Assembly: GCA_002696025.1 (NCBI GenBank)
Contig: NZQU01000007.1
Location: 1-7,340 of the forward strand
Source of the DNA: Crocinitomicaceae bacterium
GTDB taxonomy: Bacteria > Bacteroidota > Bacteroidia > Flavobacteriales_D > Crocinitomicaceae
DNA length: 7,340 nt
Direction: 5' to 3'
Made by a program: the position numbers and the translations under genes. Under the pieces are notes generated by a model that was given only the letters and a program-made list of their open reading frames with translations, did not search any database and was not told the origin of the DNA. Of this stretch, positions 1-6,119 are shown piece by piece (position 1 is the stretch's first letter; the number at the start of each line of letters is the position of its first letter).

Positions 1-1044
1 GGAGAGATTCTTCCAACAGAGGCACCACATTTTTCTAGAAAAGAAGTTGCTGCAAATTGGCGATTGGGCTGTCAAGTTAAAGTAAAAGAAAACATGAAAA
101 TTCATGTTGAAGAAGAAGTTTTAGGAATTAAAGAATGGGAAGCCAAGGTTGTATCTAACTATAACGTAGCTACATACATTAAAGAGTTTATAGTTGAAAT
201 TCCTGAGGATATGGATTATAAAGCGGGAGGATATATTCAAATTAAAATTCCAAAAGGAACCGTTAAGTTTTCTGATATGGATATTTCTGCTCATCCTCAA
301 GATCATCCTGGTGAATCAGATAAATTTGAAAAAGATTGGGCTGAAGGAAAATTTGCCATTCGTCATTTGGAAATGAAAAATGATGAAGAGGTGGTTAGGG
401 CATATTCAATGGCATCTTATCCTGCTGAAGGAAGAAAAATCATGTTAAACGTCCGTGTTGCTGCCCCTCCATTTGACCCTAAATCTGGCACTTGGATGAA
501 TGTTAATCCTGGTATTGCATCAAGTTATATCTTTAACCTTAAAGAAGGAGATAAAGCAATTATTTCTGGTCCTTATGGAGAGTTTTTCATCAATGATTCA
601 GATGCAGAGATGCTTTATATCGGTGGTGGAGCAGGTATGGCTCCAATGAGATCTCATTTGTATGAATTGTTTAAAACACTTAAAACTGGTAGAGTTGTTA
701 ATTATTGGTACGGTGGTCGTTCAAGAGCTGAGTTGTTTTATATCCATTATTTTAGAGATTTAGAAAAGGAATTCCCTAATTTCAAATTTTATATGGTTTT
801 ATCGGATGCATTGCCAGAAGATAATTGGGTTGAAAAGAAAGACATTCATGATCCTAATGGTGATGGTTTTACAGGTTTTGTTCACAATGCTGTTATAGAC
901 CAGTATTTATCAAAACATGAAGCTCCAGAAGATATTGAGTTTTATTTTTGTGGTCCTCCAATGATGAATCAAGCAGTATTAAAAATGTGTGATGATTGGG
1001 GCGTTCCATCAGAAAATGTTCGCTTCGATGATTTCGGAGGGTAA
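1..1044 (+). CDS. nqrF: Na+-translocating NADH:quinone reductase subunit F, 5' truncated
   Basis: NqrF is the NADH-oxidising subunit of the six-subunit Na+-NQR. It takes electrons from NADH through FAD and a 2Fe-2S cluster at the cytoplasmic face of the membrane, feeding a sodium pump. The frame is open from base 1 to the TAA at 1042-1044 (347 codons seen). The full protein is usually a little over 400 residues, so the N-terminal membrane helix and the first three cluster cysteines lie outside the window. Visible are the end of the ferredoxin domain with its last cluster cysteine (codon 70-72, RLGCQV), the FAD-binding RAYS motif (397-408), the NADH-binding glycine-rich GGGAGMAP (about 622-645), the CGPPMMN motif (from 949), and the C-terminal FDDFGG. 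A TTG at 64 could be read as a start but sits inside the cluster domain, so the gene must begin upstream. It is probably the last gene of an nqrABCDEF operon, because a terminator follows at once. Identification is firm. Confidence 0.96.
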   Translation, partial: GEILPTEAPHFSRKEVAANWRLGCQVKVKENMKIHVEEEVLGIKEWEAKVVSNYNVATYIKEFIVEIPEDMDYKAGGYIQIKIPKGTVKFSDMDISAHPQDHPGESDKFEKDWAEGKFAIRHLEMKNDEEVVRAYSMASYPAEGRKIMLNVRVAAPPFDPKSGTWMNVNPGIASSYIFNLKEGDKAIISGPYGEFFINDSDAEMLYIGGGAGMAPMRSHLYELFKTLKTGRVVNYWYGGRSRAELFYIHYFRDLEKEFPNFKFYMVLSDALPEDNWVEKKDIHDPNGDGFTGFVHNAVIDQYLSKHEAPEDIEFYFCGPPMMNQAVLKMCDDWGVPSENVRFDDFGG

Positions 1045-1062
1045 TTCACTTGTAACCCTTTT

Positions 1063-1095
1063 AAAATCTCGCTTTTTACAAGCGAGATTTTTTTT
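1063..1095 (+). terminator. Intrinsic terminator after nqrF
   Basis: A perfect 12-bp inverted repeat (1063-1074 AAAATCTCGCTT and 1080-1091 AAGCGAGATTTT) encloses a 5-base loop. It runs into a T tract at 1088-1095. The hairpin starts 19 bases after the nqrF stop and precedes the rpsL promoter, so it should end the nqr transcript and insulate the ribosomal operon. On the minus strand the matching U run is only four bases, so I read it as acting mainly in the + direction. Confidence 0.93.
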
Positions 1096-1116
1096 GTCTT
1101 ATACCCAAAAAAGATT

Positions 1117-1125
1117 TTATCCACA
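1117..1125 (+). promoter_or_regulatory. Exact DnaA-box-like 9-mer TTATCCACA
   Basis: This 9-mer matches the high-affinity E. coli DnaA box (TTATNCACA) without mismatch. It lies between the nqrF terminator and the rpsL promoter, about 40 bases upstream of the -33 element. I noticed only one copy and no array of boxes, so this is not an origin. It could be a DnaA regulatory or titration site, or chance in an AT-rich spacer. The match is seen in the sequence; the function is a guess. Confidence 0.35.
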
Positions 1126-1154
1126 ACAAGTTGTCAAAAAAGTTGTTTTTTTTT
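1123..1154 (+). repeat. Small dyad and repeated AAGTTGT followed by a T9 tract
   Basis: ACAAC (1123-1127) is complementary to GTTGT at 1130-1134 and again at 1142-1146. AAGTTGT occurs twice (1129-1135 and 1140-1146), and nine T follow at 1146-1154. It could form a weak 5-bp hairpin with a U tract, as a backup to the stronger terminator upstream. The T tract, about ten bases before the -33 element, could also act as a curved or UP-like sequence for the rpsL promoter. Neither reading is strong. Confidence 0.3.
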
Positions 1155-1164
1155 GCGTCATATC

Positions 1165-1194
1165 TTGTTCATCTAAATTTATCGACTATCTTTG
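1165..1194 (+). promoter_or_regulatory. Bacteroidota-type promoter of the rpsL operon
   Basis: TTG at 1165-1167 is followed after exactly 19 bases by TATCTTTG at 1187-1194. This fits the Bacteroidota housekeeping sigma pattern, a -33 TTG/TTTG element and a -7 TAnnTTTG element. Transcription would start a few bases later, near 1198-1203, giving a leader of roughly 45 bases before the rpsL ATG at 1247. It lies downstream of the nqrF terminator and is the only such match in the intergenic region, so it is the likely main promoter of the whole ribosomal gene run. Confidence 0.85.
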
Positions 1195-1197
1195 CAC

Positions 1198-1218
1198 CCC
1201 CAAAAGTGTATAAAGGGG
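1198..1218 (+). promoter_or_regulatory. Possible short hairpin in the rpsL leader
   Basis: CCCC at 1198-1201 can pair with GGGG at 1215-1218 across a 13-base A-rich loop. The predicted transcription start falls at or inside the C run, so the stem may sit at the very 5' end of the mRNA. These are the only G/C runs in an otherwise A/T leader, which is why I list them. The stem is just 4 bp, and I see no match to a known ribosomal protein binding leader. Confidence 0.2.
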
Positions 1219-1246
1219 AAAAATTAAGAGATAATAAAATTTATAT

Positions 1247-1621
1247 ATGCCAACGATTCAACAACTGGTCAGAAAAGGAAGAACAGCGATTCAAAAGAAA
1301 AGTAAATCTGCTGCGTTAGATTCATGTCCTCAAAGAAAAGGCGTGTGTGTTCGTGTTTACACAACAACCCCTAAAAAACCTAATTCAGCAATGAGAAAAG
1401 TTGCTCGTGTTAGATTAACAAATGGTAAAGAAGTTAATGCATACATTGGAGGTGAAGGTCACAACTTACAGGAACACTCATTGGTCCTTGTTAGAGGTGG
1501 TAGAGTTAAAGACTTGCCAGGTGTGCGTTACCATATTGTTAGAGGTGCTGAAGATACAGCAGGTGTTCAAGGAAGAACCCAAAGAAGATCTAAGTACGGA
1601 GCGAAGATGCCTAAAAAATAA
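1247..1621 (+). CDS. rpsL: 30S ribosomal protein S12 (uS12)
   Basis: S12 sits at the decoding centre of the 30S subunit and helps control tRNA selection and accuracy. The 124-residue product has the normal length and begins MPTIQQLVRKGR, which fixes the ATG start. The decoding loops are intact: TTTPKKPNSA (residues 39-48) and GGRVKDLPGVRYH (84-96). Lys43 and Lys88, where changes classically give streptomycin resistance, are both lysine, so the wild-type, streptomycin-sensitive form is predicted. Asp89, the residue methylthiolated by RimO in E. coli, is present. It is the first gene of the operon, about 52 bases after the promoter -7 element. No Shine-Dalgarno sequence precedes it; the upstream bases are nearly all A and T. 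TAA stop. Confidence 0.98.
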   Translation: MPTIQQLVRKGRTAIQKKSKSAALDSCPQRKGVCVRVYTTTPKKPNSAMRKVARVRLTNGKEVNAYIGGEGHNLQEHSLVLVRGGRVKDLPGVRYHIVRGAEDTAGVQGRTQRRSKYGAKMPKK

Positions 1622-1640
1622 TTTATAGTTAATACTTGTC

Positions 1641-2111
1641 ATGAGAAGAAGAAAAGCAAAAGAAATTAAAATTTTACCAGACCCAAAATTCAATGAGGTT
1701 GTGGTTACCAAATTCGTTAATAATTTAATGTTAGATGGTAAAAAAAGTTTGGCTTTCAAAATATTTTATGATGCCATTGAAATGGTTAATGAAAAAGTTG
1801 AGGATCAAGATGGTTTAGATGTTTGGAAAAAGGCTATTGAAAATGTCACTCCATCTGTTGAGGTTAGAAGCCGAAGAATTGGTGGTGCTACCTTTCAAAT
1901 ACCGACTCCAGTTAGAGATGGAAGAAAGTCTTCTTTAGCAATGAAATGGCTAATTGGTTACTCAAGAAAAAGAAATGAAAAAACAATGGCTCAAAAACTA
2001 GCTGCAGAAATCGTTGCTGCTGCAAAAGAAGAAGGGTCTGCATATAAGAAGAAAGAAGATACACTTCGTATGGCCGAAGCAAATAAAGCATTTTCACATT
2101 TTAGATTTTAA
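1641..2111 (+). CDS. rpsG: 30S ribosomal protein S7 (uS7)
   Basis: S7 is a primary 16S rRNA binding protein that starts assembly of the 30S head and lines the E and P sites. The product has 156 residues, normal for the family. The N-terminal RRRKAKE segment, the VTKFVNNLMLDGKK helix region (22-35), the beta-hairpin EVRSRRIGGATFQIP (74-88) that contacts mRNA and tRNA near the exit channel, and the C-terminal AEANKAFSHFRF are all present. It follows rpsL by 19 bases. In E. coli the rpsL-rpsG spacer is much longer and carries the S7 autoregulatory site; there is no room for such a structure here. No Shine-Dalgarno sequence is visible upstream. TAA stop. Confidence 0.97.
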   Translation: MRRRKAKEIKILPDPKFNEVVVTKFVNNLMLDGKKSLAFKIFYDAIEMVNEKVEDQDGLDVWKKAIENVTPSVEVRSRRIGGATFQIPTPVRDGRKSSLAMKWLIGYSRKRNEKTMAQKLAAEIVAAAKEEGSAYKKKEDTLRMAEANKAFSHFRF

Positions 2112-2117
2112 TTAGAA

Positions 2118-4223
2118 ATGAAAAGAGATCTTAAATTCACAAGAAACATTGGAATTGCAGCACATATTGATGCTGGAAAAACCACTACAACAGAAAGAAT
2201 TTTGTATTATGGTGGTGTTAGTCACAAGATAGGAGAGGTGCATGATGGCGCAGCAACCATGGATTGGATGGAGCAAGAGCAAGAAAGAGGTATTACAATT
2301 ACTTCTGCTGCGACTACTTTAAACTGGCGATATAGGGAACAAGATTATCATGTAAATATTATTGACACACCAGGACACGTTGACTTTACTGTTGAAGTAA
2401 ATAGATCTTTAAGGGTTTTAGATGGATTGGTTTTCTTATTTAGTGCCGTTGATGGTGTTGAGCCTCAATCTGAAACTAACTGGAGGTTAGCTAACAATTA
2501 CAATGTGCCTAGAATTGGTTTTGTAAATAAGATGGATCGTCAAGGCGCAGATTTTTTAAATGTTTGTCGACAGGTAAAAGAAATGCTTGGAAGTCATGCA
2601 TTGCCACTTCAAATTAATATTGGAGCTGAAGATGATTTTAGAGGAGTTGTTGACCTTATCAATTTCAAAGGTATTGTTTGGAATGAAGAAGATATGGGAA
2701 TGACATTTAAAGAAATTGATATTCCTGATGATATTATTGAGGAGGCTAGAGAATTAAGAGGGCAATTGTTAGAGGCTGTTGCTGAATTTGATGATACTTT
2801 ACTTGAGAAGTATTTTGAGGATGAAAATTCATTAACTGAAAGAGAGATTTTAGATGCATTAAGAGAGGCTACTATTGCTGGTAAAGTTGTTCCAATGATG
2901 TGTGGTTCTGCGTTTAAAAATAAAGGAGTTCAAGCCATGTTAGATATGGTAATGGAAATTTTACCTTCTCCTCTTGATATAGAAGGAATTGTTGGAACCA
3001 ATCCAAAAAATGATGAAGAAGTTGTAAGGCAGCCTGCGTTTGACGAACCTTTTTCTGCTTTAGCATTTAAAATTGCTACTGATCCTTATGTAGGTAGACT
3101 TTGTTTTGTCAGAGCTTATTCAGGTAAGTTAGATGCTGGATCATATGTTTACAATTCTAGAACAGATAATAAAGAGCGTATTTCTCGAATCTTTCAAATG
3201 CATGCAAATAAGCAAAATCAAATTCCAGTCTTAGGCGCAGGAGATATTGGTGCTGTAGTTGGTTTCAAAGACATTCGTACGGGAGATACTTTATGTGAAA
3301 TGGGTAAGCCAATTGTATTGGAATCAATGAATTTCCCTGACCCTGTAATAGGAATAGCAATTGAGCCCAAGACTCAAGCTGATATGGACCGTTTGTCTGT
3401 TGGACTTTCTAAATTATCTGAAGAAGATCCTACTTTTACTGTTAGAACTGATGAGGAAAGTGGACAAACTATTATTAGTGGTATGGGTGAGTTGCATCTA
3501 GATATTATTGTTGATCGTTTAAAAAGAGAGTTTAAAGTTGAGGTGAACCAAGGTGCTCCACAAGTAACATATAGAGAGTCTATTACTTCGGGTGTTGAAC
3601 ACAGAGAAGTTTATAAGAAGCAAAGTGGAGGTCGTGGAAAGTTTGCAGATGTATTGGTTAAAATTGAGCCACAAGAAGACTTAGAAAAATCAGGACTAGA
3701 ATTTATTAATAGTATCAAAGGGGGTAATATACCTCGTGAATTTATTCCTTCTGTAGAGAAAGGATTTAAAGAGTCGATGAAAAACGGAGTTCTTGCAGGT
3801 TTCCCTGTTGAGTCTATGAAAGTTGAGCTTGTTGATGGTTCTTTTCATGCTGTCGATTCAGATTCTCTTTCTTTCGAACTTTGTGCTAAAATGGCATATA
3901 GAGCAGCATTGAAAGATTGTTCTCCAAAATTATTGGAGCCAATCATGAAATTAGAAGTATTGACTCCTGAAGCAAATATGGGAGATGTTGTGGCAGATTT
4001 AAATAGAAGACGAGGGATGATGAGTGGAATGGATGATCGTGCTGGATCAAAAGTTTTAAAGGCAGAAGTTCCATTATCTGAAATGTTTGGATACGTTACT
4101 CAATTAAGAACAATTACTTCTGGTCGAGCAACATCAAATATGGAGTTTTCTCATTATGCTGAAGCGCCTAAAAATGTTTCGGAAGAAGTAATAGCAAATG
4201 TTAAAGGAAAGGTTACCGCTTAA
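2118..4223 (+). CDS. fusA: Elongation factor G
   Basis: EF-G is the GTPase that moves tRNAs and mRNA through the ribosome after peptide bond formation and, with RRF, helps split ribosomes. The 701-residue product has the normal length. The G domain carries AHIDAGKT (15-22), switch I RGITITSA (57-64), DTPGH (83-87) with the catalytic His87, NKMD (137-140) and GSA (263-265). Domain III has GMGELHL (455-461). Domain IV, whose tip enters the A site, shows QSGGRGK (502-508) and an FHAVDSDS loop with His577, matching E. coli His583. Domain V starts near EPIMKLEV (from about 607) and ends with GRATSNMEFSHY. The complete motif set and str-operon position mark the main translocase rather than a divergent paralogue. 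It starts 6 bases after rpsG, so translation is likely coupled. Unlike in E. coli, no tuf gene follows. Confidence 0.98.
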   Translation: MKRDLKFTRNIGIAAHIDAGKTTTTERILYYGGVSHKIGEVHDGAATMDWMEQEQERGITITSAATTLNWRYREQDYHVNIIDTPGHVDFTVEVNRSLRVLDGLVFLFSAVDGVEPQSETNWRLANNYNVPRIGFVNKMDRQGADFLNVCRQVKEMLGSHALPLQINIGAEDDFRGVVDLINFKGIVWNEEDMGMTFKEIDIPDDIIEEARELRGQLLEAVAEFDDTLLEKYFEDENSLTEREILDALREATIAGKVVPMMCGSAFKNKGVQAMLDMVMEILPSPLDIEGIVGTNPKNDEEVVRQPAFDEPFSALAFKIATDPYVGRLCFVRAYSGKLDAGSYVYNSRTDNKERISRIFQMHANKQNQIPVLGAGDIGAVVGFKDIRTGDTLCEMGKPIVLESMNFPDPVIGIAIEPKTQADMDRLSVGLSKLSEEDPTFTVRTDEESGQTIISGMGELHLDIIVDRLKREFKVEVNQGAPQVTYRESITSGVEHREVYKKQSGGRGKFADVLVKIEPQEDLEKSGLEFINSIKGGNIPREFIPSVEKGFKESMKNGVLAGFPVESMKVELVDGSFHAVDSDSLSFELCAKMAYRAALKDCSPKLLEPIMKLEVLTPEANMGDVVADLNRRRGMMSGMDDRAGSKVLKAEVPLSEMFGYVTQLRTITSGRATSNMEFSHYAEAPKNVSEEVIANVKGKVTA

Positions 4224-4239
4224 TTATATAAATAAATAG

Positions 4240-4545
4240 ATGAGCCAGAAAATAAGAATAAAGTTAAAATCATACGATTACAATTTAGTTGATAAGTCAG
4301 CTGAAAAAATCGTTAAAACAGTAAAAACTACTGGTGCGGTGGTTAGTGGACCAATTCCATTGCCAACAAACAAGAAAATATTTACTGTATTAAAATCTCC
4401 CCATGTAAATAAAAAAGCTAGGGAGCAGTTTGAATTAAATTCATATAAACGTCTTTTGGATATTTACAGTTCTTCATCAAAAACAGTTGATGCTTTGATG
4501 AAACTTGAATTACCAAGTGGTGTTGATGTTGAAATAAAAGTTTAA
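4240..4545 (+). CDS. rpsJ: 30S ribosomal protein S10 (uS10, NusE)
   Basis: S10 belongs to the 30S head and also acts as NusE, binding NusB in rRNA antitermination and NusG in transcription-translation coupling. The 101-residue product is of typical size. Landmarks are KIRIKLKSYDYNLVDKSA at the N terminus, the conserved loop region SGPIPLPT (36-43) and KSPHVNKKAREQFE (52-65). It starts 16 bases after fusA, just where the str operon would end in E. coli, so here it is an internal gene and has no S10-type leader of its own. The stop is a tandem TAATAA (4543-4548), and the start is preceded by A/T-rich sequence with no Shine-Dalgarno motif. Confidence 0.97.
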   Translation: MSQKIRIKLKSYDYNLVDKSAEKIVKTVKTTGAVVSGPIPLPTNKKIFTVLKSPHVNKKAREQFELNSYKRLLDIYSSSSKTVDALMKLELPSGVDVEIKV

Positions 4546-4561
4546 TAAACAAAAGTAGAAA

Positions 4562-5176
4562 ATGCCAGGTATAATAGGAAAAAAAATCGGTATGACTAGT
4601 ATCTACAGTGTCGAGGGTAAGGCGTTACCATGCACAATTATAGAGGCTGGTCCTTGTGTTGTTACACAAGTTAAGACGATCGAAAAAGACGGTTACGAAG
4701 CTACACAGCTTGGTTTCGGAAGTCGCAAAGAAAAAAATACTCCTAATGCGCTAAAAGGTCACTTTGCAAAAGCAAAGACTTCTCCAAAAAGCAAATTAGT
4801 TGAGTTTCAAGGATTTGAAGATTTAAATCTTGGAGATGAAATCAACGTTGATATCTTTGGTGAAGGTCAGTTTGTTGATGTTGTTGGAACGTCAAAAGGC
4901 AAAGGATTCCAGGGTGTTGTTAAAAGACATGGTTTTGCTGGGGTTGGTCAAGCAACTCATGGTCAACATAACAGATTAAGAGCCCCTGGATCAATTGGTG
5001 CTTGTTCAACTCCATCTAGAGTATTCAAAGGAATGAGGATGGCTGGTCAAATGGGTAACAAACGTTCTTATCAAGAAAACCTAAAGGTTTTAAAAGTAAT
5101 ATCAGATAAAAATATTTTGATTGTTAAAGGTTCAGTTCCTGGATCTAAAGGATCAACTCTAATTATTAAGAAGTAA
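4562..5176 (+). CDS. rplC: 50S ribosomal protein L3 (uL3)
   Basis: L3 is an early 23S rRNA binding protein whose long loop reaches toward the peptidyl transferase centre. The 204-residue product has the MPGIIGKKIGMT start typical of the family. The extension GTSKGKGFQGVVKRHGF (109-125) and the loop GSIGACSTPSRVFKGMRMAGQMG (143-165) are clear. The residue matching E. coli Gln150, the site methylated by PrmB, is Ala147 here, so that modification cannot occur. Its TAA shares one base with the ATG of rplD (TAATG), which suggests translational coupling to L4. A promoter-like sequence lies inside the gene at 4830-4859. No Shine-Dalgarno sequence precedes the start. Confidence 0.97.
   Translation: MPGIIGKKIGMTSIYSVEGKALPCTIIEAGPCVVTQVKTIEKDGYEATQLGFGSRKEKNTPNALKGHFAKAKTSPKSKLVEFQGFEDLNLGDEINVDIFGEGQFVDVVGTSKGKGFQGVVKRHGFAGVGQATHGQHNRLRAPGSIGACSTPSRVFKGMRMAGQMGNKRSYQENLKVLKVISDKNILIVKGSVPGSKGSTLIIKK
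4830..4859 (+). promoter_or_regulatory. Candidate internal promoter inside rplC
   Basis: TTG at 4830-4832 is followed after exactly 19 bases by TATCTTTG at 4852-4859, the same octamer and spacing as the rpsL promoter. The octamer encodes part of Asp-Ile-Phe-Gly in L3, so it could be a by-product of coding. If active it would give a transcript starting near 4865 that covers rplD onward. Of the four TAnnTTTG matches I found on the + strand, only this one and the rpsL promoter have a TTG at N19. Confidence 0.3.
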
Positions 5177-5802
5177 TGCAAGCAAAAGTTTATAATACCC
5201 AAGGCGAAGTTACCTCAAAGAAAGTAACATTAGCTAAATCAGTTTATGGTGTTGATCCAAATGATCATGCTATTTACCTTGATGTTAAGCAACACTTGGC
5301 TAACAAGAGACAAGGAACTCATAAAGCGAAGGAAAGAAGTGAAATTGCTGGATCTTCTAAAAAAATTAAAAAACAAAAAGGTACAGGCGGTGCTCGTGTA
5401 GGTAATGCGAAATCAGGTACTAGAGTAGGTGGTGGTCGAATTTTTGGCCCACGTCCAAGAAATTATCACTTTAAGATTAATGTTAAAGTTAAAAGATTGG
5501 CTAGAAAATCTGCATTTTCTTACAAAGCAAAATCTAAAGATATTCTTGTCTTAGAAGATTTGAATTATGATGCGCCAAAGACAAAAGAGTTTATTTCTTT
5601 AATGTCTTCTCTTAAAATTCAAGATGATAAAACACTATTGGTATTAGGTACTCAAAATGATCAAGTTTATAAATCAGCAAGGAACCTTAAAAAGGTTAAA
5701 GTTGTTACTGCAGATACATTAAACACATTTGACCTTTTAAATGCTAAAAAAGTAGTTTTATCTGAAAGTTCTTTAGAGAAAATTGAAAATATTTTGAATT
5801 AA
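5176..5802 (+). CDS. rplD: 50S ribosomal protein L4 (uL4)
   Basis: L4 binds 23S rRNA domain I and sends a long loop into the peptide exit tunnel, where with L22 it forms the constriction. The product has 208 residues, normal for the family. The loop is visible as KKQKGTGGARVG (65-76) and GGGRIFGPRPRNY shortly after; Lys68 matches the E. coli Lys63 position linked to macrolide sensitivity. In E. coli L4 also represses its own S10 operon through the leader RNA; no such leader precedes rpsJ here, so any feedback must work differently. The ATG overlaps the rplC stop by one base. The stop lies at the start of an AATT repeat that places TAA in all three frames. Confidence 0.97.
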   Translation: MQAKVYNTQGEVTSKKVTLAKSVYGVDPNDHAIYLDVKQHLANKRQGTHKAKERSEIAGSSKKIKKQKGTGGARVGNAKSGTRVGGGRIFGPRPRNYHFKINVKVKRLARKSAFSYKAKSKDILVLEDLNYDAPKTKEFISLMSSLKIQDDKTLLVLGTQNDQVYKSARNLKKVKVVTADTLNTFDLLNAKKVVLSESSLEKIENILN

Positions 5803-5812
5803 TTAATTAATT
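5797..5812 (+). repeat. AATT x4 repeat spanning the rplD stop
   Basis: Four tandem copies of AATT cover the last rplD codon, its TAA stop and most of the 15-base gap before rplW. Because the unit is four bases long, TAA appears at 5800, 5804 and 5808, one in each + frame, so any ribosome shifted out of frame at the end of rplD would stop before rplW. The repeat is also self-complementary. It may be slippage-prone, but copy-number change would not alter the rplD product. Confidence 0.7.
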
Positions 5813-5817
5813 GAAAG

Positions 5818-6114
5818 ATGAAAGTTTTAATTAAAAAAGCGATTATAACAGAAAAAGCTACCGCATTAAGTGAGCATCAAAACTGCTACACTTTTGAGGT
5901 TGATCGCTTAGCAAATAAATTGGAGATTAAAAATACCATAGAAAAAATGTACGATGTTGAAGTTACATCTATAAGAACATTAAATTATGGTGGAGGTAAA
6001 TCATCAATGAAATATACAAACAAAGGAATTGTTCAACAAAAGAGCAAGAAATGGAAAAAAGCTATTGTTACAGTAGCTGATGGTCAAATGATTGATTTAT
6101 ATTCTAATTACTAA
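5818..6114 (+). CDS. rplW: 50S ribosomal protein L23 (uL23)
   Basis: L23 binds 23S rRNA domain III at the rim of the exit tunnel and is the docking point for trigger factor and SRP. The 98-residue product is of normal size. It begins with MKVLIKKAIITEKATAL, the family's characteristic I-x-P/T-E-K start, and keeps the YTFEVDRLANKLEIKNTIEKMYDVEV core (about 24-49) and the basic loop GGGKSSMKYTNKG. It follows the AATT repeat, 15 bases after rplD. The upstream TTGAAAG is purine-rich but is not a real Shine-Dalgarno sequence. TAA stop, 5 bases before rplB. Confidence 0.96.
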   Translation: MKVLIKKAIITEKATALSEHQNCYTFEVDRLANKLEIKNTIEKMYDVEVTSIRTLNYGGGKSSMKYTNKGIVQQKSKKWKKAIVTVADGQMIDLYSNY

Positions 6115-6119
6115 ACAAA

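Noticed and set aside
64..66. TTG as a possible nqrF start
   Set aside because: The frame is open to base 1 and encodes conserved NqrF ferredoxin-domain sequence before it, so the true start lies outside the window.
321..328. TAAATTTG, a -7-like promoter match inside nqrF
   Set aside because: No TTG lies 17-23 bases upstream, and no gene start follows nearby.
943..950. TATTTTTG, a -7-like match near the end of nqrF
   Set aside because: No TTG at suitable spacing, and the nqrF terminator would stop any transcript before rpsL.
1117..1154. Replication origin suggested by a DnaA box in AT-rich DNA
   Set aside because: There is one box only, no box cluster, and neither dnaA nor dnaN nearby.
989..1319. 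Overlapping open frames covering the nqrF-rpsL spacer (989-1213 and 1131-1319)
   Set aside because: They run through the terminator and promoter, begin or end inside conserved genes, and their products resemble no protein family I know.
1478..1759. A 93-codon antisense open frame across the rpsL-rpsG junction
   Set aside because: It is the reverse shadow of two conserved genes, with no family resemblance and no sign of its own expression signals.
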